NCBI GenBank assembly: GCA_045123995.1
Contig: JBGVKY010000005.1
Coordinates: forward strand, 1 to 64,000
Length of the DNA stretch: 64,000 nt
Reading direction: 5' to 3'
Source: HGM11501 sp045123995
Lineage (GTDB): Bacteria; Bacillota; Clostridia; CAKSNL01; HGM11501
This document shows positions 48,692 to 57,454 of the stretch, in pieces. The notes under the pieces were generated by a model that saw only the letters and a program-made list of their open reading frames with translations, was not told where the DNA came from and ran no database searches. The translations under genes were made by a program, and so were the position numbers. Position 1 is the first letter of the stretch. The number at the start of each line of letters is the position of its first letter.

Positions 48692-49438
48692 TTACGCAAT
48701 ATCAACGGGATAAAGTATCTTAAGCTGATTGATTTTGCTCTGATAAGCTTTCTGCTGCTTATCTTTCATTGTCATTTCAAAGAGTTGTTCCTTTATTTCA
48801 TCAAATTCGTAGGTCTTTGATTCGTTTTTAGCGCAAAGCTTTATAAGATGATAGCCGAACTGAGTTTTAACAGGACCTTCTATTTCCCCTACTGCCATAG
48901 AGAATACTGCTTCGTCGAATTCCTTAACCATCTGTCCCTTTGTAAATTCCCCGAGATTTCCTCCGTTTTCAGAAGAGGGGCATGAGCTAAATTCTCTTGC
49001 AGCATCTTCAAAGGAAACTTCGCCATTTTTTATTTTAGCTAAAATCTCATTTGCCTTATCTTCCGAATCAACCAAAATGTGACTTGCATTCACAGACTCT
49101 TCTTTTACAAATATTTCCTTGTTTTCTTCATAGAATTTTTTAACTTCATCTTCTGTAGCAGGCTTTATGGTCTCCATAGACTTACTCATGGCAAATTTCA
49201 CAAGCATATCTTCCTTTATTCTCTGGAACTGTGCTTTGAATTCCGCATTGAATTCGTACATGTTTTTCTGGGCGTCAAGCAAAAATAATTTGTTTTCGAT
49301 GAGCCTTTCTAAAATCATTTTTCTTCCCTCGGGATTGTCAAGATTCTGTCCTCTCTGCATGAAAGACATTATCATTTCATTTACTTCTCTGTCGGTTACG
49401 GTAAGAGTGCCTACTCTCGCCAAAATCTTTCCTTCCAT
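48692..49438 (-). CDS. Parvulin-type peptidyl-prolyl isomerase, cytoplasmic form
   Basis: 248-residue protein without signal peptide or lipobox. Residues 1-115 form a SurA/trigger-like helical chaperone region (LTVTDREVNEMIMSFMQR to ATEDEVKKFYEEN). The parvulin domain follows (about 116-215): VNASHILVDSEDKA, FSSCPSSENGGNLGEFTKGQMV, FDEAVFSMAVGEI and VKTQFGYHLIKL. It helps protein folding by proline isomerisation. Most Firmicutes PrsA proteins are lipid-anchored outside, so the lack of an export signal points to a cytosolic chaperone. The gene is monocistronic. Confidence 0.9.
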   Translation of the reverse strand: MEGKILARVGTLTVTDREVNEMIMSFMQRGQNLDNPEGRKMILERLIENKLFLLDAQKNMYEFNAEFKAQFQRIKEDMLVKFAMSKSMETIKPATEDEVKKFYEENKEIFVKEESVNASHILVDSEDKANEILAKIKNGEVSFEDAAREFSSCPSSENGGNLGEFTKGQMVKEFDEAVFSMAVGEIEGPVKTQFGYHLIKLCAKNESKTYEFDEIKEQLFEMTMKDKQQKAYQSKINQLKILYPVDIA

Positions 49439-49591
49439 TTATATCTTCCTTCCAATTTGTATTTTCAACAGAACATATACTACCACAAAACAATTCTTTT
49501 GTAAATAAGAAAGTGAAATAAAATTTGCTCTTCATATGAAACAAGATGTATCGCATCCTTAGAGCTTTTCACTTGCTTAGGCAAATTTCAT

Positions 49592-49625
49592 AAAAAAAGC
49601 GACTTGTTTTGACAAGTCGCTTTTT
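49592..49625. terminator. Bidirectional terminator
   Basis: GCGACTTG/CAAGTCGC stem with six-base loop, flanked by an A-run and a T-run. It serves the diguanylate cyclase gene on the minus strand. The gap 49439-49591 contains an imperfect AAATTTGC/GCAAATTT pairing and no gene. Confidence 0.85.
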
Positions 49626-49653
49626 CATCATCAATATATAAGGGACAAATCCT

Positions 49654-50219
49654 TTATTTTTTTGACAGCTTATCTGCATAAAGCATTTCATCTGCATACT
49701 TAAATGCTTTATCTATGTCTTCATCCTCTACCGAATATCCCTTTGATAAATTTATGCCATCTTTCACGAGATGTTGTTTTAATACAATCAATCGATTAAT
49801 AATTTCTTCTTCTGAAACATTGTTGGTCAAAACTGAAAATTCATCTCCTCCTATTCGAAACACTCTGTATTCAGGTTCCGAAAAAATCTCCGAAAGAATT
49901 TTCGCCACTTTTTTAAAATTTCATCTCCCTCTAAATGCCCATTTGAATCATTATACTTCTTAAAATCGTCAACATCAAAAAGAATAATTCCTCTCCTCTC
50001 TTCATTTATGTTCTTTTTGATTTCTTTAATATATAAATTATAGGCATTTCTGTTATAAACTCCTGTTAAATCATCTGTAACAGCCAGTCTGTGCCACATA
50101 TTAGCTTCATCAACATATTTAATTTTTTTGCCAAGAATACGAATTTTCAGCAAAAGCCTCATGATAATAACCATAAGCAATAATGTTATGGTTGTTGTCA
50201 ATACTAATAATACTTTCAT
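49654..50219 (-). CDS. Diguanylate cyclase (GGDEF) split over two frames at a slippery site
   Basis: A short membrane-anchored GGDEF protein that would make cyclic di-GMP. The first frame starts at the ATG at 50219 (AAAGGTG upstream) with one transmembrane helix (about 1-28), then TDDLTGVYNRNAYN and FDVDDFKKYNDSNGHLEGDEIL. It leaves the family sequence after KK and stops 15-20 codons later. The -1 frame continues as VAKILSEIFSEPEYRVF and RIGGDEFSVL, then the final helix ADEMLYADK, ending at 49654. Combined length is about 188 residues. Either the gene is broken by a one-base loss in a run of six A, or frameshifting is programmed. Confidence 0.72.
49908..49930 (-). promoter_or_regulatory. Candidate -1 programmed frameshift signal
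   Basis: On the minus strand AGGGAG (49930-49925), ten bases, then A-AAA-AAG (49914-49908) in the zero frame. This is the same heptamer and the same spacing from a Shine-Dalgarno-like element as the E. coli dnaX signal. No strong downstream stem was found by eye. Confidence 0.4.
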
Positions 50220-50314
50220 TTTTACACCTTTTATTTTGTATGATAATTCTGCAGTTATACGGGTATTCTTTAAAAGATGTCCGCTCAATGCTACTTGCTT
50301 AGTGGAATAATTAT

Positions 50315-50353
50315 ACTCAATTTTTTGAGTATTGTCAATACCTTAAGTATGAT
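50315..50353 (+). promoter_or_regulatory. Promoter and palindrome of the small XRE gene
   Basis: TTGAGT (50325-50330), 17-base spacer, TATGAT (50348-50353). The palindrome ACTCAA-TTTT-TTGAGT (50315-50330) covers the -35 box and may be an autoregulatory operator. Confidence 0.6.
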
Positions 50354-50374
50354 AAAATTTTACTGGTGATTAAA

Positions 50375-50575
50375 ATGATTAGTTATGAACCGTTTTATGC
50401 TACTTTATTTAAAAAAGGATTAACCGAATACTATTTAATTTTCAAGCAAGGCTTCTCTGCAAACACACTGCACCGTATAAAAAAAGGAGAAGCTATAAGC
50501 ACCAAAACACTTGATGCTCTTTGTTATGTTTTGGATTGCAAAGTAGAAGATATTATTAAATTTGAAAAAGAATAG
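50375..50575 (+). CDS. Small XRE/Cro-type HTH regulator
   Basis: 66-residue DNA-binding protein, one helix-turn-helix domain only. The pattern YYLIFKQGFSANTLHRIKKGEAISTKTLDALCYVLDCKVEDII is that of the YozG/HTH_26 group of Cro-like regulators (spread over about 17-60). The ATG at 50375 is preferred over an in-frame GTG nine bases earlier, since GGTG is spaced suitably. It is divergent from the diguanylate cyclase gene and could control it. It ends at a strong terminator. Confidence 0.85.
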   Translation: MISYEPFYATLFKKGLTEYYLIFKQGFSANTLHRIKKGEAISTKTLDALCYVLDCKVEDIIKFEKE

Positions 50576-50605
50576 ACCTTATTTCTCATAAAGTAAGGTC
50601 TATTC
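50570..50605. terminator. Bidirectional terminator
   Basis: 12-bp perfect stem GAATAGACCTTA/TAAGGTCTATTC with a 12-base loop, T-run on the plus strand. It separates the XRE gene from the convergent surface-protein gene. Confidence 0.88.
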
Positions 50606-50620
50606 TTTTTTATTTGCGAA

Positions 50621-53600
50621 TTACTTTCCAAGTACCCCAAGAAGCCTTACAAATAACGTTGCAGCTTCAGCTCTTGTAGCATTATTCTTAGGTGCAAAAC
50701 TTCCGTCTTCATTCCCAACGAGAATGCCAAGCTTATTCGCTATGTTTACAGCTTCTTTTGCATATTCTGCAATCTCATCAGCATCTGTATAAGTAATATC
50801 TTCTTTTTCTGCCATTTTTATCTTCTTATACTCTGCATATCTTGCAATCATTGTTGCCATCTGCTCTCGGGTTACCTCTGCATCAGGAGCAAACTCTGTT
50901 TCAGAAACACCCTTTACAATACCATTTGCATTTGCCCATTTTACTGCGTTTGCATAGTACTGATCAGCCGCAACGTCAACGAAGTCAGCTCCATTTTCTA
51001 CTGCCACTTCACCTTCAACTCTGTGAAGAATCGTTACGAACATAGCTCTTGTAAGAGTTGCATTCGGGGCAAATTGTGTCTCAGAAATCCCTTTCATAAG
51101 ACCCTTTTCAACAATTGTGCTCACATATTCATAATACCATGCCGTAGCATCTACATCAGCGAACTTAATAGCCCATTTTGCATAAAGTGTGAAGGACTTT
51201 GTTACAGGTGTTGAGAAGTCATACTTTGTTGTAAGAGCTTTATCTGTATACCAACCATCAAATATAAATCCGTCTTTTGTCGAGATTGCAGGTGATGCTA
51301 ATAACTTACCTTTTTTTACAATTACGTTTGGAATCGGACTACCGCCATTTGTTTCAAACATAATTGTATATTGGGTTGTGGAGAAACCTCCACCATTTCG
51401 GCTGGGTGTAGGCGTGGGTGTGGGGTCGGGGTCGGGGTCGGGTGTAGGATCGGGATCAGGTGTAGGATCGGGATCAGGTACAACCACCTTTATATAGCCA
51501 CACTTAGTACATGTGTCTTCATCATTAAAGCTATGTACTTCCTTCTTGTCAACAGCACCACAGATTGCACACTCAATCAAGTGATAATCTTCATCATATT
51601 GCTCATATACACAGTAGTCGCAAGTAAGTGCTTTAACAATCTGGTCTTTGATGTACACATGACCATTTGCGTTTGCATGCATAAGTACATCCGTATTTCT
51701 TAACAAGTTGATAAGAACAGTTGCAGCAGTCTCTGAATCAGAAATCATAACTGGTTCAACAAAACCATTTGCCTCTGCATCAGATACATCAACAAAAGCA
51801 AATTCTCCGTTTACTGCAGCATATGTATAGTAGAATGCGTTTGTAACATCAATCACATATTCAAAGATTTCACCAACGTTGTATGCTTCGCCTTCAGCAA
51901 CAATCTCAAGATTCTTTAACGGATTGTACATACCAACTACAAGCAAAGCAGCGTCAGGCTTCTTAATTGCCTGAATTGTTTCTACCGTCTTAACAGTTTC
52001 AAGAGCGAAAGATACTATTGTGTATGCAATTTTTTCAGCAAAATCGATAACCATATCGTCAATACCGTTGATTTCTGCAACAACATTAGCGTATGCTTCG
52101 TCTTTCTCAGCGTTAATAAGGTCAATTGCATTTTTTACAGAAGAAATTCCTAAAGAAATAATTGAATCAATTTTTTCTTCGTCAATATCTATAGTAGCAT
52201 ATTCTGCAACTGCGTCCTGAGCCTTAGTAACATATTCAGCAACGGCTGTCTGAACTTCAGGAAGAACCTCAGCTAAAACATCGTCTATCTCTGCGTTAGC
52301 ATAAGTAGCCCAGTCAGCTGTAAGTATTGCTGTTGCTTCTTCAATAACTGCGTTGAACAAATCACTTACTTCAGCATCAATATACTTGCTCCAATCAATA
52401 TCTATATCTGAGAAAATTGTGTTGATAAATGCACTTGCATCCAACTGATATGTAATCAAATCAGCTGCAGCAACAGCCTGAGCATTGCTTGTTATTAAAT
52501 CTGCAGCTTCTGTTGCTATCAATTTAGGTTTTTTAATAACAGAACCATCAGCAATTCCGAGCTCACTCTTAACAAGGTCAGAATATCTTGAAGCTGTTCC
52601 AGCAATTAAATCATCCAAATTAACGCCTGTTCCATGTAATGTGTCGCCACCAATTGCAAGGTAATAACTATCTGCATCAGCTTTATAATGTCTGTGACCA
52701 AGCTTAGTAAATTCTAATCCGAATTCATCTTTTATTCCTTCCAGATATGCATCAACAGCTGCCTTAACATCTTCTTTAGACGTGTTCTTTACGATATCAA
52801 TTATGTCAGCGGCAAATGTAGCGAATTGAGCTATCTTTGCTTCATCTTCCGCTGTGATGCCAAGCTCGGCTTTAAGAATTTCAAAATAAGCCTTGATCAC
52901 AGCTTCTTTTTCTTCGTATGTTCCGTTCTGAACAACATCAATAATATCTTTAATTTCATCAATGATCTCATTAGCAGCTTCTTCATCTTCTGCTGTAATA
53001 CCAAATTCTTCCTTTAAGTCAGCGATAATATCTTTTACCAAAGCTTCTTTTTCTTCGTATGTAGCATTCTGCACAAAGTCAATGATTCTTCTTACTTCTG
53101 CTTCAATGTAGTTTACATAGTCAACTGCATCTTCATACTCTTCGGTAAGGTCTAATCTTTCGAGTAATGCATCTAATCCTGTAATATCGTTTTCCAATGT
53201 ATCTATAATCGCTGTTGCAATTTCTGCATGGCCCGCACGGTTAGGATGACCATAGAAGCTGTTACCGATACCTGTACGGATACCAAGGGTAGCAACTGTA
53301 TTTACAAGTTCTTCCGAAACACCTGCTACTGATGCGATATTTGCAAAGAATGCATCATCAATTGAATATTCATAATCAGGGTTAGCAATAACTCCCTCTA
53401 TAGCAGTCATAACTTCAGCTTCAATTGCATTAAGCAAGTTGTCTTCAATTGAACCATAACCGCCTGCAATTACAGTAGCCAGATCAAGTACATTATTTTC
53501 TGCACCGAGCTGCATAATTTCTGCGACAACATCATAAGCAACATTTAACACCAGTGGCTTTAATATATTATAATCGGCAATTACATCTGCAAGGGCATCC

Positions 53601-54847
53601 GCCACAGAGGGTTCAGCCTCTTTTGCTATAGCAAAGTTATCTTCTTCGTCTTCAAAAATAGCATTGAGTAATGCGTCTGTCTCTGTCTCATTATAAATGG
53701 TTGAAAGAGTTGCAAAATATGGTGTCAAAAGAGATGCTAAATAGTTTCTGGCAATACCATCAACTCTTGCGCTTATCATAAGATCTTCATCATATACATC
53801 AAAACAATCCTTCATATCCTTGTCTAATGATTCGGGATTACCATTATAAGCAAGAAGCTGATCAAGGAAGAACTCTACGCGTCCGTTTTCAGCTACATCC
53901 GCAAACAAATAGTCATCGCTGTAGGGACTGCCTACTGCTATGTAAAGGTTTGCAGCATCAACCAATGCACCAAACAATTCACCAAAGGGAATTGTTCCTT
54001 CTACGCCAGGGATTGTTGCTTCTAAGCCTTCCATTAAGTTCTGGATGCTTACTGCTACAACTGTTGCATCAGGGTTTAATTCGTAAATCTTTTCCATTAC
54101 TATATCATAGTTTACGCAAAAACCTGCAAGTGCATAAGCCATAGCATCAATAACAAAATCGAGACCGGAAACAGCTTCAGCATATTCACCGGCATGTTCA
54201 TTGATCAATTCATATACATATGCTTTTGCACTATTATATACTTCAGCAAGTTCAGAATCAACCAATGCTAAATCATCATCATAGGCAGAACCTCCTGATG
54301 CAAGCTGATTGCTAAGATAAACGCCAAAGTTATTTACGCCAATGTCTACAGTAATCAAATCTGCATCTTCAATAGCAACGGCATAGTCAGCACGCAAAGC
54401 GTTAAGTCCGCCAGTTACAGCTGCGTTTTCAAACCATTTTCCAGGGCCTATAAAACGCCAGTTTGTATAAGTATCACCATTGTAACTCGGGTCAAGCAAC
54501 ACGCGCAATTCCTCAACTCGCATAGAGCTTATTGCAAGCTGGGATTTGTTTACAGCGTAACCTCTGCCTTCCAAATCATCGCAAACAAGATCCACATAGC
54601 TTCCCTCAGGACAGCGAAGATAACCAAACACGTTAGCTGTGTTTTTATTTTCAGCAGTTGTTCCTGCTGGCAAATAACCATCCAATCCGTAACCATTTAC
54701 ATTTGAAGCTCCAAGAGATACAACTTTGATTTCATTACCAGTAAACTTGTCCTCTACAGCTGCGAATGTTGTCGGGCATATGCTAAACAGCATAGAAATG
54801 ACCAATACACACACCAAAAGTTGTCGTCCCAATTTGAATTTTTTCAT
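50621..54847 (-). CDS. Large SLH-anchored surface protein with two SGNH-like domains
   Basis: 1408 residues from the ATG at 54847, behind AGGAGG; a longer frame upstream overlaps the synthetase gene. A signal peptide (1-29) ends in TTFAA. An SGNH-like domain follows: VVSLGASNVNGYG (about 45), ITVDIGVNN (about 165) and GHPNRAGHAEIA (about 532), with the catalytic Asp apparently missing. Three repeats of QN-TYEEKEA...GITAEDE type come next (about 560-700). A second degenerate SGNH-like domain starts at YYLAIGGDTLHGTG (about 732) and ends near HANANGHVYIKD. Then come a CxxC ribbon, a Pro-Asp-Thr linker, one InlB-type beta repeat (FETNGGSPIPNV) and three SLH domains (about 1226-1403) that bind secondary cell-wall polymer. 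Composition is strongly acidic. Function unknown. Confidence 0.85.
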   Translation of the reverse strand: MKKFKLGRQLLVCVLVISMLFSICPTTFAAVEDKFTGNEIKVVSLGASNVNGYGLDGYLPAGTTAENKNTANVFGYLRCPEGSYVDLVCDDLEGRGYAVNKSQLAISSMRVEELRVLLDPSYNGDTYTNWRFIGPGKWFENAAVTGGLNALRADYAVAIEDADLITVDIGVNNFGVYLSNQLASGGSAYDDDLALVDSELAEVYNSAKAYVYELINEHAGEYAEAVSGLDFVIDAMAYALAGFCVNYDIVMEKIYELNPDATVVAVSIQNLMEGLEATIPGVEGTIPFGELFGALVDAANLYIAVGSPYSDDYLFADVAENGRVEFFLDQLLAYNGNPESLDKDMKDCFDVYDEDLMISARVDGIARNYLASLLTPYFATLSTIYNETETDALLNAIFEDEEDNFAIAKEAEPSVADALADVIADYNILKPLVLNVAYDVVAEIMQLGAENNVLDLATVIAGGYGSIEDNLLNAIEAEVMTAIEGVIANPDYEYSIDDAFFANIASVAGVSEELVNTVATLGIRTGIGNSFYGHPNRAGHAEIATAIIDTLENDITGLDALLERLDLTEEYEDAVDYVNYIEAEVRRIIDFVQNATYEEKEALVKDIIADLKEEFGITAEDEEAANEIIDEIKDIIDVVQNGTYEEKEAVIKAYFEILKAELGITAEDEAKIAQFATFAADIIDIVKNTSKEDVKAAVDAYLEGIKDEFGLEFTKLGHRHYKADADSYYLAIGGDTLHGTGVNLDDLIAGTASRYSDLVKSELGIADGSVIKKPKLIATEAADLITSNAQAVAAADLITYQLDASAFINTIFSDIDIDWSKYIDAEVSDLFNAVIEEATAILTADWATYANAEIDDVLAEVLPEVQTAVAEYVTKAQDAVAEYATIDIDEEKIDSIISLGISSVKNAIDLINAEKDEAYANVVAEINGIDDMVIDFAEKIAYTIVSFALETVKTVETIQAIKKPDAALLVVGMYNPLKNLEIVAEGEAYNVGEIFEYVIDVTNAFYYTYAAVNGEFAFVDVSDAEANGFVEPVMISDSETAATVLINLLRNTDVLMHANANGHVYIKDQIVKALTCDYCVYEQYDEDYHLIECAICGAVDKKEVHSFNDEDTCTKCGYIKVVVPDPDPTPDPDPTPDPDPDPTPTPTPSRNGGGFSTTQYTIMFETNGGSPIPNVIVKKGKLLASPAISTKDGFIFDGWYTDKALTTKYDFSTPVTKSFTLYAKWAIKFADVDATAWYYEYVSTIVEKGLMKGISETQFAPNATLTRAMFVTILHRVEGEVAVENGADFVDVAADQYYANAVKWANANGIVKGVSETEFAPDAEVTREQMATMIARYAEYKKIKMAEKEDITYTDADEIAEYAKEAVNIANKLGILVGNEDGSFAPKNNATRAEAATLFVRLLGVLGK

Positions 54848-54872
54848 AATTTTTCCTCCTAAAATATAATTT

Positions 54873-56609
54873 TTATTTTTCCTTAACATGCGACATATAT
54901 TCATAATCTGTATACATCTTTTCCAGGGCACGATAATCGTTTTTGCCCATCCCTGTAAACGGAATATCGTCGACACTGACAATAGCTACCGGTTTCCCCC
55001 TCTCCTCAAGATGCGCATTGCAAATATCAAAAATTTCTTTGCACACAGCATTTTTATCACATTCGGAAAGGGTAACGAGCACCAACGGCACTTGCCCTTG
55101 TCCATGTATCCTGTCTGTTATGCCTATGGCACAACAATTCCTTACATTTGGATGTTCTGACACGAGGCTCTCGATATTTACAGGAAATACCTTATGACCA
55201 TCAAATCTTGTAATCATACGCTTAATCCTACCGTTTACAAACAAGAAACCATCGCTGTCAATATATCCTATATCACCAGAATGAATCCAATACTTTCCAT
55301 CCGGATGTTTACGCATAACAAATTCTGTTTCTTCTGAATTTTTGAAATACCCCTTCATCATAGACGGTCCGGTAATACAAATTTCTCCTTCTTGCATAAC
55401 ATCAAGTTCATCAAACGTGTCGGGCTTAAAAATACCCACCGTTGTCGTTAATGAAGGAATACCAACACTACCTGCCTTATATACATCCTCTGCACAAAAC
55501 GATACTGCTGCAGAAAGTTCACTCATACCATAACCCTGAGCAAGCGGGTGATTCATGTTGTGTTCTTTCAAAAAATCATGCAGTTTACGTTCAAGACCAT
55601 CATTCATGGTATCCCCGCCCGAGCCTAATGTAACAAGAAAAGAAAGGTCAAGATTGTTAAGCTCCTTACTTTCAAGCATAATTTCGTAAAAAGCCGGAAC
55701 ACTAATCATATGCTGAGGTCTAAATTTTTTAACTAATTTGCCCATTTTATGGGGTTGAAAATTTGGTATAAGTAACATTGTTAATCCTAGCGTCAATGGC
55801 ATATGCAGGCCGCAAACCAAACCATATGAAGCAAACACAGGAATGATACCTAAGAATTTATCTTTTCGTTTTGTGCGAATGCTTGAGTGTTTAAAGTTAA
55901 AAGCAACCGCATTCATGCTGTCATTTGTAATCATTACACCCTTCGGGAACCCCGTTGTGCCACCCGTGTATGTTATAGCTACTGTTGCATCTCCTTTATA
56001 AGGAGCTTCCAAAGCCTCAACAGAGCTTCCTTTTTTTATAAAATCATCCCAAGTAATTACATTAGACTCATACTTTACCGGGATTCTATTGGTCAACTTT
56101 TTATAGATTTTTTTAACTGTTGGAAGAGATCTAAAAACCGGTTGAACAATAATATACTCTTGTGAAATATCTGATTTTATCCTAAGAACCTTGGAATACG
56201 CCAAATCTAATGTAATCAAAATTCGGGATTTTGATTCATTTACCATGCGTTGTATGCTACTAACGTCCATTCTCGGATCAATTGTATTCGCCGTTGCTCC
56301 AAGTTTGTTGAGTGCATAAATTGCAACAACAGTTTCAGGAATGGCTACAGAAAGCAAAGATACAATATCCCCCTCTTTAACTCCAAGCGAGTAAAAAGCA
56401 TTTGCACAGTCATCAATTTGTTTAAAAAATTCTTTATACTTAATGTTCGTACCATAATAATAAAGAGCAATCTGATTAGGATATTTTTCGTTTATCTGCT
56501 TTAAATATCGGTAAGCAGAACATTTTGGCATTTCCTCTAAAAGAGCTGCTTTATTATAATGTTTTAACCACGGCTTTGAAGCAGAAGGTTTTGTAGCGGA
56601 ATAAAGCAT
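54873..56609 (-). CDS. AMP-dependent acyl-CoA synthetase / acyl-activating enzyme
   Basis: 578-residue adenylate-forming enzyme that couples ATP to a carboxylic acid, usually making an acyl-CoA. Motifs in order: VAITYTGGTTGFPKGVMI (P-loop, about 207-224), GYGMSELSAAV (about 345-355), WIHSGDIGYIDSDGFLFVNGR (Asp and Arg of the hinge, about 450-470) and PFTGMGKNDYRALEK with the catalytic Lys (about 552-566). The hydrophobic N-terminus and size suit medium- or long-chain substrates. It lies 25 bp upstream of the SLH protein on the same strand. A functional link, such as acylating a surface substrate, is possible but not shown. Confidence 0.9.
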   Translation of the reverse strand: MLYSATKPSASKPWLKHYNKAALLEEMPKCSAYRYLKQINEKYPNQIALYYYGTNIKYKEFFKQIDDCANAFYSLGVKEGDIVSLLSVAIPETVVAIYALNKLGATANTIDPRMDVSSIQRMVNESKSRILITLDLAYSKVLRIKSDISQEYIIVQPVFRSLPTVKKIYKKLTNRIPVKYESNVITWDDFIKKGSSVEALEAPYKGDATVAITYTGGTTGFPKGVMITNDSMNAVAFNFKHSSIRTKRKDKFLGIIPVFASYGLVCGLHMPLTLGLTMLLIPNFQPHKMGKLVKKFRPQHMISVPAFYEIMLESKELNNLDLSFLVTLGSGGDTMNDGLERKLHDFLKEHNMNHPLAQGYGMSELSAAVSFCAEDVYKAGSVGIPSLTTTVGIFKPDTFDELDVMQEGEICITGPSMMKGYFKNSEETEFVMRKHPDGKYWIHSGDIGYIDSDGFLFVNGRIKRMITRFDGHKVFPVNIESLVSEHPNVRNCCAIGITDRIHGQGQVPLVLVTLSECDKNAVCKEIFDICNAHLEERGKPVAIVSVDDIPFTGMGKNDYRALEKMYTDYEYMSHVKEK

Positions 56610-56639
56610 TGTTTACCTCATTTTTATTTAAGTGATAAC

Positions 56640-56700
56640 ATTATATACAAAAGCCCTTGGACACTCCCCCAAGAGCATGGTTGATTCAATGTCGTTCCTT
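56640..56700 (-). terminator. XRE terminator overlapped by synthetase promoter
   Basis: On the minus strand GCTCTTGGGGG and CCAAGGGC form a hairpin followed by TTTTG. The same stretch continues into TATATAATG, a good -10 box for the synthetase gene at 56609. Confidence 0.5.
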
Positions 56701-56731
56701 ATTTGTTTTATATGTAAAAAGACAACGATAT

Positions 56732-56920
56732 CTAATCTTCCAGATTGTATAAATCTTCAATAGTACAACAGAGGACTCTCGCAATCTTTGGCAATCTGTC
56801 CGCTTTGGGAGCTGCCTCTCCCGTTTCCCATTTTGCAATTGTAGATCGGTCAACTTCGAGCTCCCTTGCCAAATCTTTTTGTCGAAAGCCTTTTTTTATC
56901 CGCAAGGCCTTTATGTTCAT
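56732..56920 (-). CDS. XRE-family HTH regulator (62 residues)
   Basis: Single-domain Cro/CI-type repressor. The helix-turn-helix reads FRQKDLARELEVDRSTIAKW and ETGEAAPKADRLPKIARVL, the canonical HTH_3 pattern with TIAKWETG. No dimerisation domain is present. It is divergent from another XRE gene at 57104 across a region with four palindromes, in the manner of a lysogeny switch. It likely competes for these operators. Confidence 0.9.
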   Translation of the reverse strand: MNIKALRIKKGFRQKDLARELEVDRSTIAKWETGEAAPKADRLPKIARVLCCTIEDLYNLED

Positions 56921-56938
56921 GCTTAGAGCCTCCTTTTA

Positions 56939-57077
56939 TGAATGCTACTCATTCACTTTGCGCAAAATATGAATTATATTCATATTTTACTTCTATTTGC
57001 GAGTTTTGTCAATAGTTTTATGAATTTTATTCATCTTTTTTTGTCTCCCTTCCCTTTACTTGGTGAATTTTATTCAC
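56939..57077. promoter_or_regulatory. Four operator palindromes between divergent XRE genes
   Basis: TGAATG-CTACT-CATTCA at 56939-56955, ATGAAT-TAT-ATTCAT at 56969-56983, ATGAAT-TTT-ATTCAT at 57020-57034 and GTGAAT-TTT-ATTCAC at 57063-57077. Three share the same 15-bp form TGAAT-N3-ATTCA with matching outer base; the first has a 5-base spacer. They lie over both divergent promoters, as in phage or ICE repressor switches. Confidence 0.8.
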
Positions 57078-57103
57078 TATAATATATATGGAGGTTGATT
57101 GAA

Positions 57104-57454
57104 TTGATAGGATCACGAATAAAAGAATTAAGAAAAATAAAAAAGCTAACTCAAAAACAGTTAGCTAAAAAAATTAATGTAGATTGTTCTACCGTTACAA
57201 AATGGGAAACAGGTAAGGCCAATCCGGATTTTGAAAAACAACTATTCCTTGCTGATTTTTTTAATGTTTCTGTGGATTATCTTCTCGGCAGAACGGAAAA
57301 AAATACAATATCCATTGAAAACGATACTCCTAAAGAAAATATAATTGTATATTGTAGAAAAGGAGAGACAACACAAGTTGAATTATCCCAAGATAAAATG
57401 AACCTTATTCTAAAAATGATAGACGCCATTAAAGATGATGATGTCAACCTATAA
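57104..57454 (+). CDS. XRE-family repressor, ImmR-like
   Basis: About 116 residues starting at the TTG at 57104. This start is chosen because GGAGG (57090-57094) is nine bases upstream; a TTG at 57095 would touch it directly. The HTH domain is LTQKQLAKKINVDCSTVTKW and ETGKANPDF (about 12-45), followed by FFNVSVDYLLGRTE, a linker and a short helical tail. This architecture is that of element-encoded repressors such as ImmR of ICEBs1. Its 3' end overlaps the convergent ImmA-type gene by 6 bp. Confidence 0.88.
   Translation: MIGSRIKELRKIKKLTQKQLAKKINVDCSTVTKWETGKANPDFEKQLFLADFFNVSVDYLLGRTEKNTISIENDTPKENIIVYCRKGETTQVELSQDKMNLILKMIDAIKDDDVNL

Noticed and set aside
51371..51497. GC-rich repeat GGGTCGGGGTC-type tract as a possible regulatory repeat
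   Set aside because: On the minus strand it encodes the Pro-Asp-Thr linker of the surface protein. Codon repetition is enough to explain it.
50621..54982. Longer 1453-residue start for the surface protein
   Set aside because: The first 45 residues overlap the synthetase gene and have no ribosome binding site, while the ATG at 54847 follows AGGAGG and begins a proper signal peptide.
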